Below, one piece after another: positions 23,498 to 36,097 of a stretch of DNA of 64,000 bases (its first letter is position 1; every line of letters starts with the position of its first letter). The notes beneath the pieces were generated by a model. That model made no database searches. It was not told the origin of the DNA and was given only the letters and a program-made list of their open reading frames with translations. The DNA is from Przewalskia tangutica (lineage: Eukaryota; Streptophyta; Magnoliopsida; Solanales; Solanaceae). A program made the translations under genes and the position numbers. Where the stretch lies: positions 55,847,007 to 55,911,006 of the forward strand of contig CM056732.1 in NCBI GenBank assembly GCA_029844215.1, in the 5' to 3' direction.

Positions 23498-26400
23498 TAC
23501 GACAGTAATGTTGGAAAGAAAGAAAGATGTGATTTTTCGACGGAAAAGTTTCCGGGTTTTGTGAAGGAAAAAGGTTCGTTGATGGGAATTGGATTCCCAG
23601 ATTTGGTATTTGGGCTTCTTGGATTATATTAGAATTTTGAGATTTTATTTTCGGAAATGATCACGTGGGACCCACGGGAGAAATTCTGATTTTGTAGAAC
23701 CCACTTTGTTTTTGAGATTTTCGATATTTTCGGAAGACGAAATATTTTGGACGAGTAGGGGGGCGACACGTGTCACCCCCATGTGGCACCTTGGCCGAAA
23801 TGGTGGGACAAGTGTCTTGCCACTTGTCCCTTTGGCCGAAATGGCCATCACACTTGGAGCTTAATTTCGTTGGCCATGTGGTGTGGTGGGACCCACACAC
23901 ACATGGCCCAATCTTGACCACACACTTGCTAAGATCTTGACCCTTGAATTCTCTATAAATACCCCCTTTAGTGCAAGACAAATTTCATCCCACACTTGAA
24001 GCTTTTCCAAAGCAAATACTCCCTCCCTTTAGCTTGTTTTTCGTCCCTCCCCCCACTTGTGTAGAAAATACTCTAAGTATTGTTGTATAATCCCAAATAC
24101 CTTAGCCTAGTATCCCTAGTTGTATTCCAAAGTTATTTCAATACTAGGAGCCCGAAAATACTACTTTATTCCAATAGTCGCAAAATGAAACCCTAGAAAA
24201 ATCTTCATAGCTGGGTTGAAGTGTTTAGAGAAGTTGTTTAGAAACTTCTAAGGGTTGCTTGGAGCGGGTTGGAGCGTCAGGATTTGGAGCTAAACGTTGC
24301 TCAGGATCGACTTATAATCTTGGATAATTTTGGGCTTATCGAGGTAATGATCTATGTCCCCCTATTGTAATTGGATATTACATATTGTAGTAGTTTAGAA
24401 TTGAGTATAAGATATATTGGAAGGATGATTATAAAGGATTGAATCAGATTTACATTTGACCGTATTTACTGTGGACTTGTATAGTGGTATTTTGAGGGTA
24501 ATTGTACACGTCAGGTTAGGCGTGTAATCCCATGAGTTGTTGGCTTGTAGCAGGCCTTGTTAGGGGGAGGTTATTTATGTGATTGCGGGGAGGTCTTTGC
24601 CAAATTTTCCGTAGAATAGGAATATTTACTTAGATTATGCTCTAAGAGAACTAGAGATTGATAGATATATTGTGGTTGTTATAGGTGGATTTTCTACGCG
24701 CGGCATACTCGACTTGGCTTGTGGATTAAGCCGAAGAGGTATGTGACTCTTCCTATACTCTTGAGCATGATTGTTGTGAACTATATAGTACGGTAGACGT
24801 ACGTGTGTGAAATGAATTTTGTTTGTTTAAAACATAAAGTGTTATAATGGCTTTATGGGAAGTTAGTTATAATGACTTTATGAAAATAAAAGAAAGATTT
24901 GATTTTGAAAGCTAAACGACTTGATTTTAAAAGATAAGAGACTTGACTTATAAACGACTTGATTTCGGAAAAGGAGAAGTAACTTGATTTAAGTATAGGT
25001 TACTTGTTTTGAAAAGAGTAAGTTATTTGGGTTTTAAAGAGTATACTTGATGTTGTTTTAAAAGAAAAGTACTTGATTTTAAAAGTCTTGTAAAGATTTT
25101 TAGAAAGGTAAAGTAATTTGGTTTGAAAAGAAAACGTGTTTTGATACTACGAGTATTAGTATCGTGTGGCTTTTACGTAAAAAGAGGTCTTTTTGAAAGA
25201 AGGAAAGTATGTAGTATTTTGGGGTTGAAACCCAGATTGTTGACATAAACTGAAAGTACGTTGAACTTGCATATGCTTGTTGTGATAGCCTTTGTTGTGC
25301 AAGTGTTTGATTTTGTGCTACCGTGTCTCTCGGTGGAGGGCCGGCTATTTGGTTGATTGTTTGGACATACTGACACGTTGGATGGTCCACGGGTATGCGT
25401 CCACTTTGAGTATTATCTTGTTATTTCCTTTGGACATACTGACACGATGGGTGGCCCACGGGTATGCGTCCAGTAGGATGGTTTCATGGCCATGCTTATA
25501 CCGAGGTAAGATGCTGGGGCATGCGGTCATTATGAGAGTTATGTTAATGTGTCCATGGACCGCTAATCCCAGAAGCTTGCCGCGGTGACGAGCGATCACG
25601 GGCTTGATTTGTACATGTGGTTACAGGCACACTTTAGATACTTGTCCTGGTCATTTCTCGTGTATCGGCAGGCTCTGGTAGATAGCTTAAGATACTTGCC
25701 ACGGTCATATCTCGTGAGACGGTAGGCTAGGGTACGTTAGCTTAAGATACTTGCCTCGGCCAGTTGTGTGGCTAGCTTTTGGACTGGTAGTTGGCTTCCG
25801 TACCTTGCCCATGAAGTTTTATGACTAGCCTTCGGACTGGTAGTTGGCTATTCTACTTGCCCGTCGGTTTGATGACGCAGCAGATCTAGTGTTCGAGTTC
25901 ACATATGGATGTTGTTTTACATCATGTATCGCCGTGAGAGAATGAGTTCCACGGGCATGATTGATATTATTGGCGTGAGACCCATAGTTATGTGTGAGTG
26001 ATTATGTTGGGGATATGCGTCCCCTTACTTGACATAACTGTTTACTTATTGCGAAATGGTTTTATAAAATGATGAAATGTGATTTCATTCTGATTTTCAG
26101 TTTCACATACTTAGTACTGTTATTGACCTCCGGGGCCGCTGCGTTCATCCGCAGGTAGGTACACCATTGTTGATCCTCGCTCATAGGATCGCGATTGGTT
26201 AGGAAGCTCCGTTTCTCCGGAGGCTTATCTTTTGGTATAGTCCCCTGTCATTGTAGATACTTGTACATTCAGGGGTATGGCGGGGCCCTGTCCCGTCATA
26301 GTTGTTGTTATATTCTTAGAGGTCTGTAGTACTGTTGTGGGCAGGGTTGTAAAGGATTTTAACTGTTCGGTTATATGTATATACATGAAGGTGGCCGTTT

Positions 26401-26533
26401 TGGTTAGCCTGTTTTCTTATGTTGTCTCTTCTTTCCTGTTTAAATTTTATTTCCGCTAATTTTCTCTGATGTTGTTATCACTAGGGTGCCCGGGGTAAGG
26501 CACCAGTCGCGGGCCCGAGATCGGGTCGTGACA
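23498..26533 (+). mobile_element. P1 3' LTR, remainder
   Basis: Resumes at the duplicated target and continues to CGGGTCGTGACA at 26533. Together with 18620-18683 it makes an LTR of about 3.1 kb. G-box 23765-23774 and TATA box 23954-23960. Small differences from the 5' LTR cluster at CAG/CTG/CGG sites (e.g. 23682-23691, 26086-26097). Confidence 0.92.
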
Positions 26534-27405
26534 ATGTCGATCCTGAGCAACGTTTAGCTCCTATTCTGTACGCTCCAATTCGCTCCAAGAAACCCTTAGA
26601 AGTTTCTAAACAACTTCTCCTAATACTTCAACCAACTATGAAGATTTTCCCAGGGTTTCGTTTTGTGACTAAAGGAAATAAAGTAGTATTTCCGGGCTCT
26701 TAGTATAGAGGTAACTTTGGAATACAACAAGGGATTTTTGGCTAAGGTATTTGGGATAGTAACAATACTTGAAGAAATTTTCTACCAGGGGTTGTTTGGA
26801 CGAGAACCACTAAAAAGGGAGGGTGATTTGGACGAGACTTACAACAAGGGGCAGGATTTTTTAGACTTGGAAATTGTTAAGTGGATGAAGAAGTCTTGCA
26901 ACTTAAGGGGGTATTTATAGGACATTCAAGGGTCAAGATTAAAGCATGTGTATGGTGGAGATTTGGTTTCTTGTGTGAGTGGAGTCTTACAACCAAGTGT
27001 CCACCACAACTTTGGGACATATGTCCACCACAACTTTGGGACATATGTCCACCACAAAAATGAGACATGTGGCTAGCCACTTGCTCCAAAAAAAACGTCC
27101 AAGCACCTCCCACTTGCCCCACAAAATATCTTGCAAGACTTGACTTCTTGACTTGGCCACTTGCCCACAATTTTTCGTCCAACATGCCACCTAAGGGTGA
27201 CACATGTCGCCCTCCTATTGGTCCAAAATATTTCATCTCTCGGAAAAATCCGTAATTGGTTAAAATATTAAAAGCGTAAAATTTCCTTCGCAAGGTTCGG
27301 AATCTTTTCCGTTGGAAGTTCACAATTTCATCCTTAACCTAATTAGGGCTTATACATTTGTACGTACGTCCTCACATACATACTCTGGAACTACGGGGTA
27401 TAACA
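26534..27405 (-). mobile_element. H 3' LTR, right segment
   Basis: Continues the H LTR after the P1 TSD and ends CGGGGTATAACA at 27405, next to the PPT. Promoter: minus-strand TATA box 26919-26913. The palindrome here is the variant GACACATGTC near 27200. Confidence 0.9.
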
Positions 27406-27423
27406 TTCTCCCCCCCCCCTTAG
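27406..27423 (-). other. H polypurine tract
   Basis: On the minus strand this is CTAAGGGGGGG...AGAA, directly next to the 3' LTR. The G-run is long here, and homopolymer length may be uncertain. Confidence 0.88.
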
Positions 27424-27462
27424 AAACATTCGTCCCGAATGTTCCTACTAGATTCAATTAAA

Positions 27463-28267
27463 TCAGAAACGACATAGTTCTTCATAACTTAAATAGTTCG
27501 CAAATGCCACACATGGCCACAATACAACACTTAAGTACATATGATAATTTAAAATCAAGTAGAAAAGTGAGTTACCTGGAGGTGTGGGGAATAAGTGAGG
27601 ATACTTCTGCCTCATGTCCTCCTCTGCTTCCCACGTCATCTCCTCTCTGTTCTCGTTCCGCCATAAGACCTTGACGGAAGCCACATCCTTTGTCCGCAGA
27701 CGCCTAACCTGACGATCGAGTATCGCTATGAGACTCTCCTCATATGATAACTCCTCTGTCACCTGGATATCATCAATCGGGTGCACTCTAGATGGATCTC
27801 CGATACATCTCCTCAGCATAGAAACATGAAAAACCGGATGCACTGCCTCCAGATCGGACGGCAGATCCAACTCATAGGCAACCTTGCCTACCCTGCGGAC
27901 AATCTGATAAGGCCCAATGTACCTTGGGCTGAGTTTCCCTTTCCTCCCAAATCTCATCACACCCTTCATGGGTGACACCTTCAGGAAAACCCAATCATCA
28001 ACCTCAAACTCCAAATGTCGACGCCGATGATCTGCATACGACTTCTGTCGACTCTGAGCTGTCACTAACCGCTCCTGGATAAGCTTCACCTTATCCACTG
28101 CCTGCTGTATCAAGTCCGGCCCGACTAACTGCACCTCGCCCACATCGAACCAGCCTATCGGTGACCTGCACTTCCTCCCATATAAGGCCTCATAAGGCGC
28201 CATCTGGATACTGGAATGGTAGCTGTTATTATACGCAAACTCCACTAGCGACAAATGATCCTCCCAC
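27463..28267 (-). CDS. H pol C-terminus: integrase end and chromodomain
   Basis: This is the longest intact reading frame of the window. The open frame extends right to 28308, but its first 13 or so codons come from the inserted C LTR, so the pol part starts at about 28267. The integrase core end is seen in VEFAYNNSYHSSI and YGRKCRSPIGW (residues 22-53 of the frame). The GPY/F module follows as IGPYQIVRRVGKVAYELDLP (131-150), then HPVFHVSMLRR (157-167), and a chromodomain-like segment VLWRNENREEMTWE (214-227). The chromodomain of this clade is thought to steer integration to heterochromatin. The frame continues to a stop at 27463. Its upstream half lies 10.6 kb away, at 38879, beyond element C. 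Confidence 0.9.
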
Positions 28268-31200
28268 CGCCACACCCAACCGGGCTCGTGGTGGTGCCCT
28301 ACCCGCACCTTCTACCTTAACAACACGAGTAAACCGCGAATTTAAATAACACCTCTTTTTTTTTAAAACCAACATACGAGCAACGCAGCAAAGCCGAAGG
28401 CTGCCATAATATATATATAAACAAAAGACACTACACCGCATACGAGTCCAATCCCACATATGAATACGGACCTCTAAGAATTTTATTGAAATATGACGAC
28501 AAGGCCCGCTGCATCCATAATCGTATAAAAGCACATCGAAAGAACTTATACCAAAAGATAAACTCAATAGAAGGAGCTATCCAAAACTCGAGCGGTCCTA
28601 CACTGCCGATCACCAAATCAAGACCTAAACTGCGGATGAACGCACTTCAAGCGAGGTCGAGACGAAGAATGTACCAAGTATGTGGTGAAAATATCAGAAA
28701 TGAAATCATAGTAGTCTATATAAAGCAGGAGACATATATGATAACCAAACTACAGTACATAATATGTAAGTAGTCACGTCAAGTCAGGGACTCACGCCCT
28801 CAAAGTCATCACTCAAATATAACTATGGGTCTCACGCCCACAACATCAATCATGCCCGTGGAATACCTTCCTCACTGCCGGCAGTCTATGATATAATAAC
28901 ACCAAGAAGTACACATGAACAGCAGGTCCCATCTGTGTCATAAAAACTGCCGAGTGTGTGCGAAGGCTAACTACGGATACCAAAGCCGTAATCATCATCG
29001 ACCGGCAAGTACGAAGCCAACTACCGATACCAAAGCGCGCACTATCAATACTATACAATCAATACTAAACAATCAAACCACGAGGCGATACGGGCAAGTA
29101 CGAAGCCGACTACCGGATACCAGGCCGTGTCACGTGATGACCGGCAAGTACGAGCTAACTACGGATACCAAGGTCAGATCACGAGACTCGCCACGGGCGT
29201 GATACGGGCAAATACGAATCCGACTACGGATACCAAGCGCCGTGTCACGTGGTGGCCGGCAAGTATGAGGCTAACTACGGATACCAAGCGTATCACGAGA
29301 CTTCGCCACTAAACTGAACGGCAAGTGCGAGGGCTAACTACTGTGCACCAAGGCCGAATCGGCCACGAGGCGGCAAGTACGAAGCCGACCACGGATACCA
29401 AGGCCGAATCGGTAGAAACCTCGTGGAGAGCTAGTCCATGGAATAACACTATCAATGGAGCGCATCTGCGGAATTCTCCGTCACCGCCAGACGTCCAAGT
29501 AATATCATAACAAGTCGATCGGCCTCCATTGAGAGACGGTGGTATAGAAATACAATGCTAGCACGACAAGGCTATCACACGCAAACATAGGCAAGTTACA
29601 CACAACTCAAGGTACTTTCATTTTATGCCAAAGTCCAGGTTTTAACCCCAAAGTACTACGTACGTTAAATTCTTTTTAGAAGATCCATTTCTTTTACAAA
29701 AGTCACCCGATACCCGTAGTATCAAAATAGAGTGACTAACACTTTTAAGTAAAACAACACACTTTCCTTTTTAAAATCAAGAACAACATTCTTTTCAAAA
29801 GACTCCTTTTTATGTAATACCCCAAGATACTAACACCCGTAGTATCAAGGCATGTCTATTTTTCAAAGTAAGTTACTACACTTTTAGAAAACTCATTTCA
29901 AGGCTTGAAATCAAGTAACTTCAAATTTTCACAATCTAGGCAACTTATGCCCGTAAATCAAAATAGACAACTTTCTAAACCTTCCATAAAGTCATTATAA
30001 CCAACTTCCCATAAAGCCGTTATAACCCTTTATGGTTTTTAGACAATTTCATTCTTTTTATAACCAAGAGACTTATACTTAAAACCAAGTATTACAAACT
30101 TTCAAATCAAGTTTCTTAACTTTCAAAATACTTCAAGTCTCTTAATATATAGAAAACAAGTTTCTTCTATTTTTAGACCTCAAGTAACTCACACCTTTAA
30201 GACAAGTTACTTCTCTTAAACCATGTCATTTCTCCTCTTTTTAAAACAATTAAGTAAATCACCTTTGACTTTCCTAAAGTCATTATAATGACCCTTAGTT
30301 TTTGGAACTAAGGCACTAGCCAAAAGATTTGGAAATCACTTCCTTTTCAAGACTCTATGTACTTTACGTGAAACACTTCCACTCTTTAAGAATCCAAACT
30401 TCACTAAGGCAATGGATTATACAACTTACAATTTAAACATCCAAGTACAATCAAGGAAGTACATAGAACAAATTTTACTTTAGGCAATCCAAATACAACC
30501 ATGGCATAGATCATTTAAGAGTAGAGCGTACTTTCTTTATCTCGAGGAATCATGCTGAAGAGGAGATAGTTCACATACCTTTTCGCTAAATCCACAAGCT
30601 GTCGAATACGCACGTAGAAGTGTCAACCTATAATGGTCACAACAAGACTATCAACTTCTAGTCTCTAACGTAGAATAATACTAAGTATACGGTCTCTAAT
30701 TCTACGGAAAATCGGGCAGCACTTCCTTTGTTTCTACTCACTTTGCCACCTTTTTCAAGGTCGAATACAATAACCAACACGCCACATTTAAGGCTCAAAA
30801 CAACAACCAAACCAAAGGGGATTACACGCCTTACAATACGTGTAAAATTCCGCCCCACAATTCATACCACGTAGTTTAAAACTCCAAGCCATTCTCGGCC
30901 AACTACATACTAACAATTCAAAGTCTTTTCCAATCCTTATCCAAATCCAAGTTCTAAGGTCTAACATGTTATATAGTCATAAACAACCTCAACAACTACA
31001 ATTTCCTTCTTTATACAACATGCGACGACTTAAACTAATAATCGACTTGAATTGTAATCTTAAGGCTAAACATGCTAGTTTTCGGATTAGGGTTCCAATA
31101 GCCAATAAACCTATCAAACCTCATACTAAACATCTCATGCTTGCTAATATCCACAACTACAATGATAAGTAAATTCGATTACGAAAACGACAAGATTATA

Positions 31201-32070
31201 CCTTTTCAAGCCCTTAAAAATTCCAAGATTCAAAGTCGCGCCTTAGCAATTCTTAGCTCCTTTCCTTAGGTTCCAATCCGCTACAAGCACTCCTTAGAGG
31301 CCTATGAAGAACCCATCTTCAAGTTCCAACTTCAAAGTTGAAGAACTCCCAAAGTTTCCGCCTTGCGACTAACGTGAAAACTCCGTTTTTCCAAAATCTT
31401 TCTATTGAGATATCCTTACAATACCCTAAGGGACATTGGGTTAAAGTCTTGTGGCTAATGGATCAAACAAATTATAAAAATTTTGTGTGGGACTTAGGGC
31501 AAACCCGAGAGCAACTATAGCACAAGAAAATGTTGTGTAATTTTTCTAAGTCTTCAAGACCTTGTCTTGCTACTAGTATGTATTTATAACACATTGAAGG
31601 GTTTAGATATCCACAAATGTGAGGTTAGGATGAGTTTCACTTGGATCAAGCCTAGGTGGACAAGTTGACTTGTCAACAATATCATGCTAGCAAGACTTAT
31701 CTTCCAAGATGGTCAATGACCATTATACCCTTGTATAAATTTCGACCAAGCCATGTGGGGGGTGCCACGTGTCGCCCTCTCATTCGTCCATAAAATTCAG
31801 AAACGCGTGGCCCCGCAAACGTAAAATTTCTCGGGTGGGCCCCACGTGACCAAATCCGTAAAAAAAAAAAAATTCCAAAATGCTAATAGTTTCCATACTC
31901 TTCAAATAATACATTTTGAGAATCCAATTCTCAACAACGAACATTTTTCCTTTCCGACGTTCGGAACATTTTCCGTCGGAAAAACAATTCTTCCTTTCGT
32001 ACTAATTTCCAAGTCTTGTGTTCCTTACGTACCTTCACTTATACATGTCCTGAACTTACGGGGTGTAACA
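28268..32070 (-). mobile_element. C 3' LTR (3.8 kb)
   Basis: Begins with a damaged TGTCACACCC and ends CGGGGTGTAACA. Nearly identical to the C 5' LTR (29700-30500 against 35400-36090). The minus-strand TATA box lies near 31588-31582 and CCACGTGTC near 31768. Confidence 0.9.
28930..29420 (-). repeat. Array of about 50-60-bp units in C 3' LTR
   Basis: Copies of 'ggcaagtacgaagccgacta' followed by 'cggataccaagg' start near 29004, 29092, 29142, 29205, 29257, 29320 and 29372. Spacing is irregular (about 49-88 bp), and spacer words such as 'gtgtcacgtgg' recur. Confidence 0.75.
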
Positions 32071-32085
32071 TTCTTCCCCCCTTAG
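32071..32085 (-). other. C polypurine tract
   Basis: CTAAGGGGGGAAGAA on the minus strand, adjacent to the 3' LTR. Nearly the same tract as in P1 and P2. Confidence 0.9.
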
Positions 32086-33000
32086 AAACATTCGTCCCCG
32101 AATGTTCTTAGTCGGTTATCAAGCTATACAAACTCCGGCATAAACTCTATACTATGCCTATCAATCAAAACTGCACAAGACCAACGATGCCACACATGGA
32201 CACCACAACATATGTGAACATAATAATGGACCTTCCGTCCGTGGCCCCTTCTCACCATACTCGAAGATTACTGTCTTCCCAAACACGGGATCCTTAGAGG
32301 TTCCTTTCTTTCCTTACTTGTCATACTTTCTCGTACTTTCAAACTCATCTAGTACACGTACAAAATCTCAAATTTTGTTTCTCTTCTCCAATCCTTGGAG
32401 TTACTATCCAAACTTGGCCATATAGTTACTTACATTCCCGTTAAGGCTCTTCTCGGTCCTTACGACCTAGTTCCGGTGGAACGCATCCACGAGCTCGTAC
32501 AACGATCAACTAGACTTGGGCCTAGCACCCTCGTGACCCTACCACAAAGCGGGACCATTTCTATCTGACATCACCCCATTCCACACTACCGGCTGACCCG
32601 AAATGAGTCCATAACCCGACTCATCGTCACACTTAACTTCTCATTCTTAGTCTGGAATAAATCTCTCTCTTATCTCAAGGTACTCCTTACCCTATCCCCT
32701 ATTCACTTAGAGGTTCGTCACATAAGCCAAAGTATTTCTACTGTACATTCTTCCCTATCGGTCTTACACTGTCATGGGGCAACTTCTATGTGTGAACTCT
32801 ACACAACTATAGTCTCAGCTCACTTATCATTCTTGTCAATATTCTTAACTTCTCACTTTACTAATCAAAGTATCCCTACCTCTGGGGTAATATCACTTTA
32901 CAACTCTAGCAACAAAGGGAAAACATATACGCTAGGGTAAAATATGAATCTAACAATGCACGTATGATTCAAAAGAATCGAAATATACCTGTAACCCCAT
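32086..33000 (-). other. C 3' internal region, no pol
   Basis: No pol motifs. The stretch 32150-32560 aligns with the 3' regions of M1, P1 and P2 (shared words around 'tagacttgggcctagcaccctcgtgaccctacca' type sequence), but the small open frame seen in M1 is not kept. 32600-33000 shows nothing I recognise. Confidence 0.5.
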
Positions 33001-33795
33001 GAGATGTTGCCTCCTGATCCTGCCTAGTAGTCACGTCACCTCTGCGGTTCGAAGGACCGCCAGAACTATAAACACCACCCTGACCTCTACCATGGCTGGC
33101 TGACATCCGAACACCACCTTGCAGGGGCGTCTTTGTGGAGGAAAGGAATCAACCATCGGCCTCGTAGGTGAGCCACCTCCGCGGTGCCCATTCTAAAGGA
33201 CATACCCTCGTATATGGCGGACGGCCACAATAATAACAAACACACTGTGCAGGCGGCATTTCCCCAAATGACGCTTACTACAATGGAAACACTGAGGAAT
33301 AAGTGGCCTCGACTGAGAAAATCCCCTGCTCCTTTGAGAACCTCGACCCCTGGAGCTCGGACCGGCTCCTAAATACCTTGTGGAATCAAATCTCCCACCT
33401 GTGAGCTGCGGGGGTATGTACTTGGTAGGCTGGGACGAATATCTCACTCATTGAGGCACTCATCCAAAACTCAGGGATAACCAACCGGTCTAGCCTCTTA
33501 CGCAGATCTCCGCGTTGGCCCTCTACCTCTGTACACTGCTGCTTTGGCGAATAACCTCTGTTGAGGAAAGCAGAAGCTTGCTATCTTGGTCAATAACATA
33601 ATGGCTTCATGACTCCTAAAGTCTTCCCTAATCGAAAGCTGAGGCTCTGCGCTGGGCCTCAAAACTGCGAAGAAGAACTCGCGATTTGGAACAACATCCG
33701 GTATGCCACAGGCATAAGCCCTATCAACTCTCGAGTCGACTAGTAGCTCTCGCTACTCCTTTGCCCTTCAGTCTTGCCGTTGCCAGCGGAGGCAT
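33001..33795 (-). pseudogene. C gag remnant with zinc knuckles
   Basis: The start is taken at ATG 33795-33793, by position relative to the PBS and the shared MPP-like beginning. Frames are broken. The longest open piece, 33447-33193, holds a basic, Arg/Ser-rich linker (GRGSQRSRGFSQSRP) and the first zinc motif CFHCSKRHLGKC. The partner CCHC knuckle is damaged by a frameshift (VAVRHIRGY). The gag is far shorter than a functional one (under 0.8 kb), so most of the capsid domain is absent. Up to the 3' region no protease or RT is seen. Confidence 0.65.
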
Positions 33796-33981
33796 AAGCG
33801 TAACACAACAATACGTCGAGAGGAATTATCTTACTAACATTTCTGTGGCACGATCTCAAAGTGAGAAGAATAGAAACCAACTCCTAAATGTCCTGTAGCC
33901 TCCTGTTTATGGGTGTGGCGCGCGCAACACACCGATAACCAAGACTTACTAGACACGGTGCTGTAGACATTCAGAGGTATC

Positions 33982-33993
33982 GCTTCGATACCA
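33982..33993 (-). other. C primer binding site
   Basis: The reverse complement is TGGTATCGAAGC, the initiator tRNA-Met complement with a local CAG change, lying 3 bases from the LTR. Confidence 0.8.
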
Positions 33994-34659
33994 CTCTGTC
34001 ACACCCAACCGGGCCGTGGTCGTGCCCTACCCGCACCTTCTACCTTAACAACACGAGTAAACCGCGAATTTAAATAACACCTCTTTTTTTAAAACCAACA
34101 TCTGACGAGCAGCCAAAGGCCGCCATAATATATATATAAACAAAGACACTACACCGCATATGAGTCAATCCAGTATGAATGGACCTCTAAAAATTTTATG
34201 AAATATGACGGACAAGGCCCCGCCGCATGCGTAATCGCATAAAAGCACATCTTGAAAGAACTTATACCAAAAGATAAACTCCGAATGAAGGAGCTATCCA
34301 AAAACTACGACCGGTCCTACACCTGCCGATCACCAAACTGCGTACCTAAACCTGCGGCATGAACGCAGCCCCCCGAAGGAGGTCAGTACGAAGAATGTAC
34401 CAAGTATGTGAAGCTGAAAAATACTGTAAATGAAATCATAGTAGTCTATATAAAGCAGGAGACATATATGATAACCAAACTACGACATAATATGTAGATC
34501 CGTCAGTCGTGACTCACGCCTCAAAGTCATCACTCAAATATAACTATGGGTCTCACGCCACAACATCAATCATGCGTGGAATACCTTCCCATCACGGCAG
34601 TCTATGATATAATAACACCAAGAAGTACACATGAACAGCAGGTCCCACCTGTGTCATAA

Positions 34660-35130
34660 AAACCGTACGGAGCAGGTACGAAGGCTAACTACCAGATACC
34701 AAAGCCGCATCATCAACTGACCGGGGCAAGTACGAAAGCCAACTACCAGATACCAAAGCCGCACTATCAATACTATACAATCAATACTATACAATCAAAC
34801 CACGGAGCGTCACGGGCAAGTACGAATCCGACTACCGGATACCGCGCCGTGTCACGTGGCCGGGCAAGTACGGGCTAACTACCAGATACCAAGGTCGTAT
34901 CACGAGACTCCGCCACGGCGACACGGCAAGTACGAAAGTCGACTACGGATACCAAGGCCGTGTCACGTGTGGCCGGGGCAATCGAGGGCTAACTACGGAT
35001 ACCAAGCGTATCACGAGACTTCGCCACTAAACCGAGCGGCAAGTGCGAGGGCTAACTACAGTACAAGGCCGAATCACCACGAGACGGCAAGCACGAAGCC
35101 GACCACGGATACCAAGGTCGAATCGAAGAA
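34660..35130 (-). repeat. Array in C 5' LTR
   Basis: Same units as at 28930-29420. The two LTR arrays differ by small losses and by CCAGAT versus CGGAT type changes. Confidence 0.75.
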
Positions 35131-36097
35131 ACCTCGTGGAGAGCTAGTCCATGGAATAACACTATCAACCGCGAGCGCATCTGCGGAATTCTCCGTCACC
35201 TTGCCGACGCCCAAGTAATATCATAACAAGTCACCCCCTCCATTGAGAGACGCGGTATAGAAATACAATGCTAGCACGACAAGGCTATCACACGCAAACA
35301 TAGGCAAGTTACACACAACTCAAGGTACTTTCATTTTATGCCAAAGTCGGTTTTAACCCTAAAGTACTCGACGTTAAATTCTTTTAGAAGATCCATTTCT
35401 TTTACAAAAGTCACCCGATACCCGTAGTATCAAAATAGAGTGACTAACACTTTTAAGTAAAACAACACACTTTCCTTTTTAAAATCAAGAACAACATTCT
35501 TTTCAAAAGACTCCTTTTTATGTAATACCCCAAGATACTAACACCCGTAGTATCAAGGCATGTCTATTTTTCAAAGTAAGTTACTACACTTTTAGAAAAC
35601 TCATTTCAAGGCTTGAAATCAAGTAACTTCAAATTTTCACAATCTAGGCAACTTATGCTCGTAAATCAAAATAGACAACTTTCTAAACCTTCCATAAAGC
35701 CATTATAACCAACTTCCCATAAAGCCGTTATAACCCTTTATGGTTTTTAGACAATTTCATTCTTTTTATAACCAAGAGACTTATACTTAAAACCAAGTAT
35801 TACAAACTTTCAAATCAAGTTTCTTAACTTTCAAAATACTTCAAGTCTCTTAATATATAGAAAACAAGTTTCTTCTATTTTTAGACCTCAAGTAACTCAC
35901 ACCTTTAAGACAAGTTACTTCTCTTAAACCATGTCATTTCTCCTCTTTTTAAAACAATTAAGTAAATCACTCCTTTGACTTTCCTAAAGTCATTATAATG
36001 ACCCTTAGTTTTTGGAACTAAGGCACTAGCCAAAAGATTTGGAAATCACTTCCTTTTCAAGACTCTATGTACTTTACGTGAAACACTTCCACTCTTT

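Larger units (their letters stand above)
13297..26533 (+). mobile_element. Element P1: complete gag-only element, TSD ATGTC
   Basis: 5' LTR 13297-16400, PBS 16405-16416, gag remnant, 3' region, PPT 18609-18619, 3' LTR 18620-26533 (split by a LINE-like insertion). Perfect TSD ATGTC lies at 13292-13296 and 26534-26538, and the host H LTR reads straight across when compared with 47572-47600. The internal region is only 2.2 kb and contains no pol, so the element is non-autonomous (TR-GAG type: terminal repeats plus gag). Confidence 0.93.

Noticed and set aside
26877..27323. 148-codon minus-strand frame repeated at 55037-55483
   Set aside because: It lies across LTR promoter sequence (U3), and its recurrence is due to copies of the same H LTR.
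28930..29420. CRISPR-like array of repeats and spacers
   Set aside because: Repeats are imperfect, spacing is irregular, the array lies within a plant LTR, and it is copied in the other LTR of the same element.
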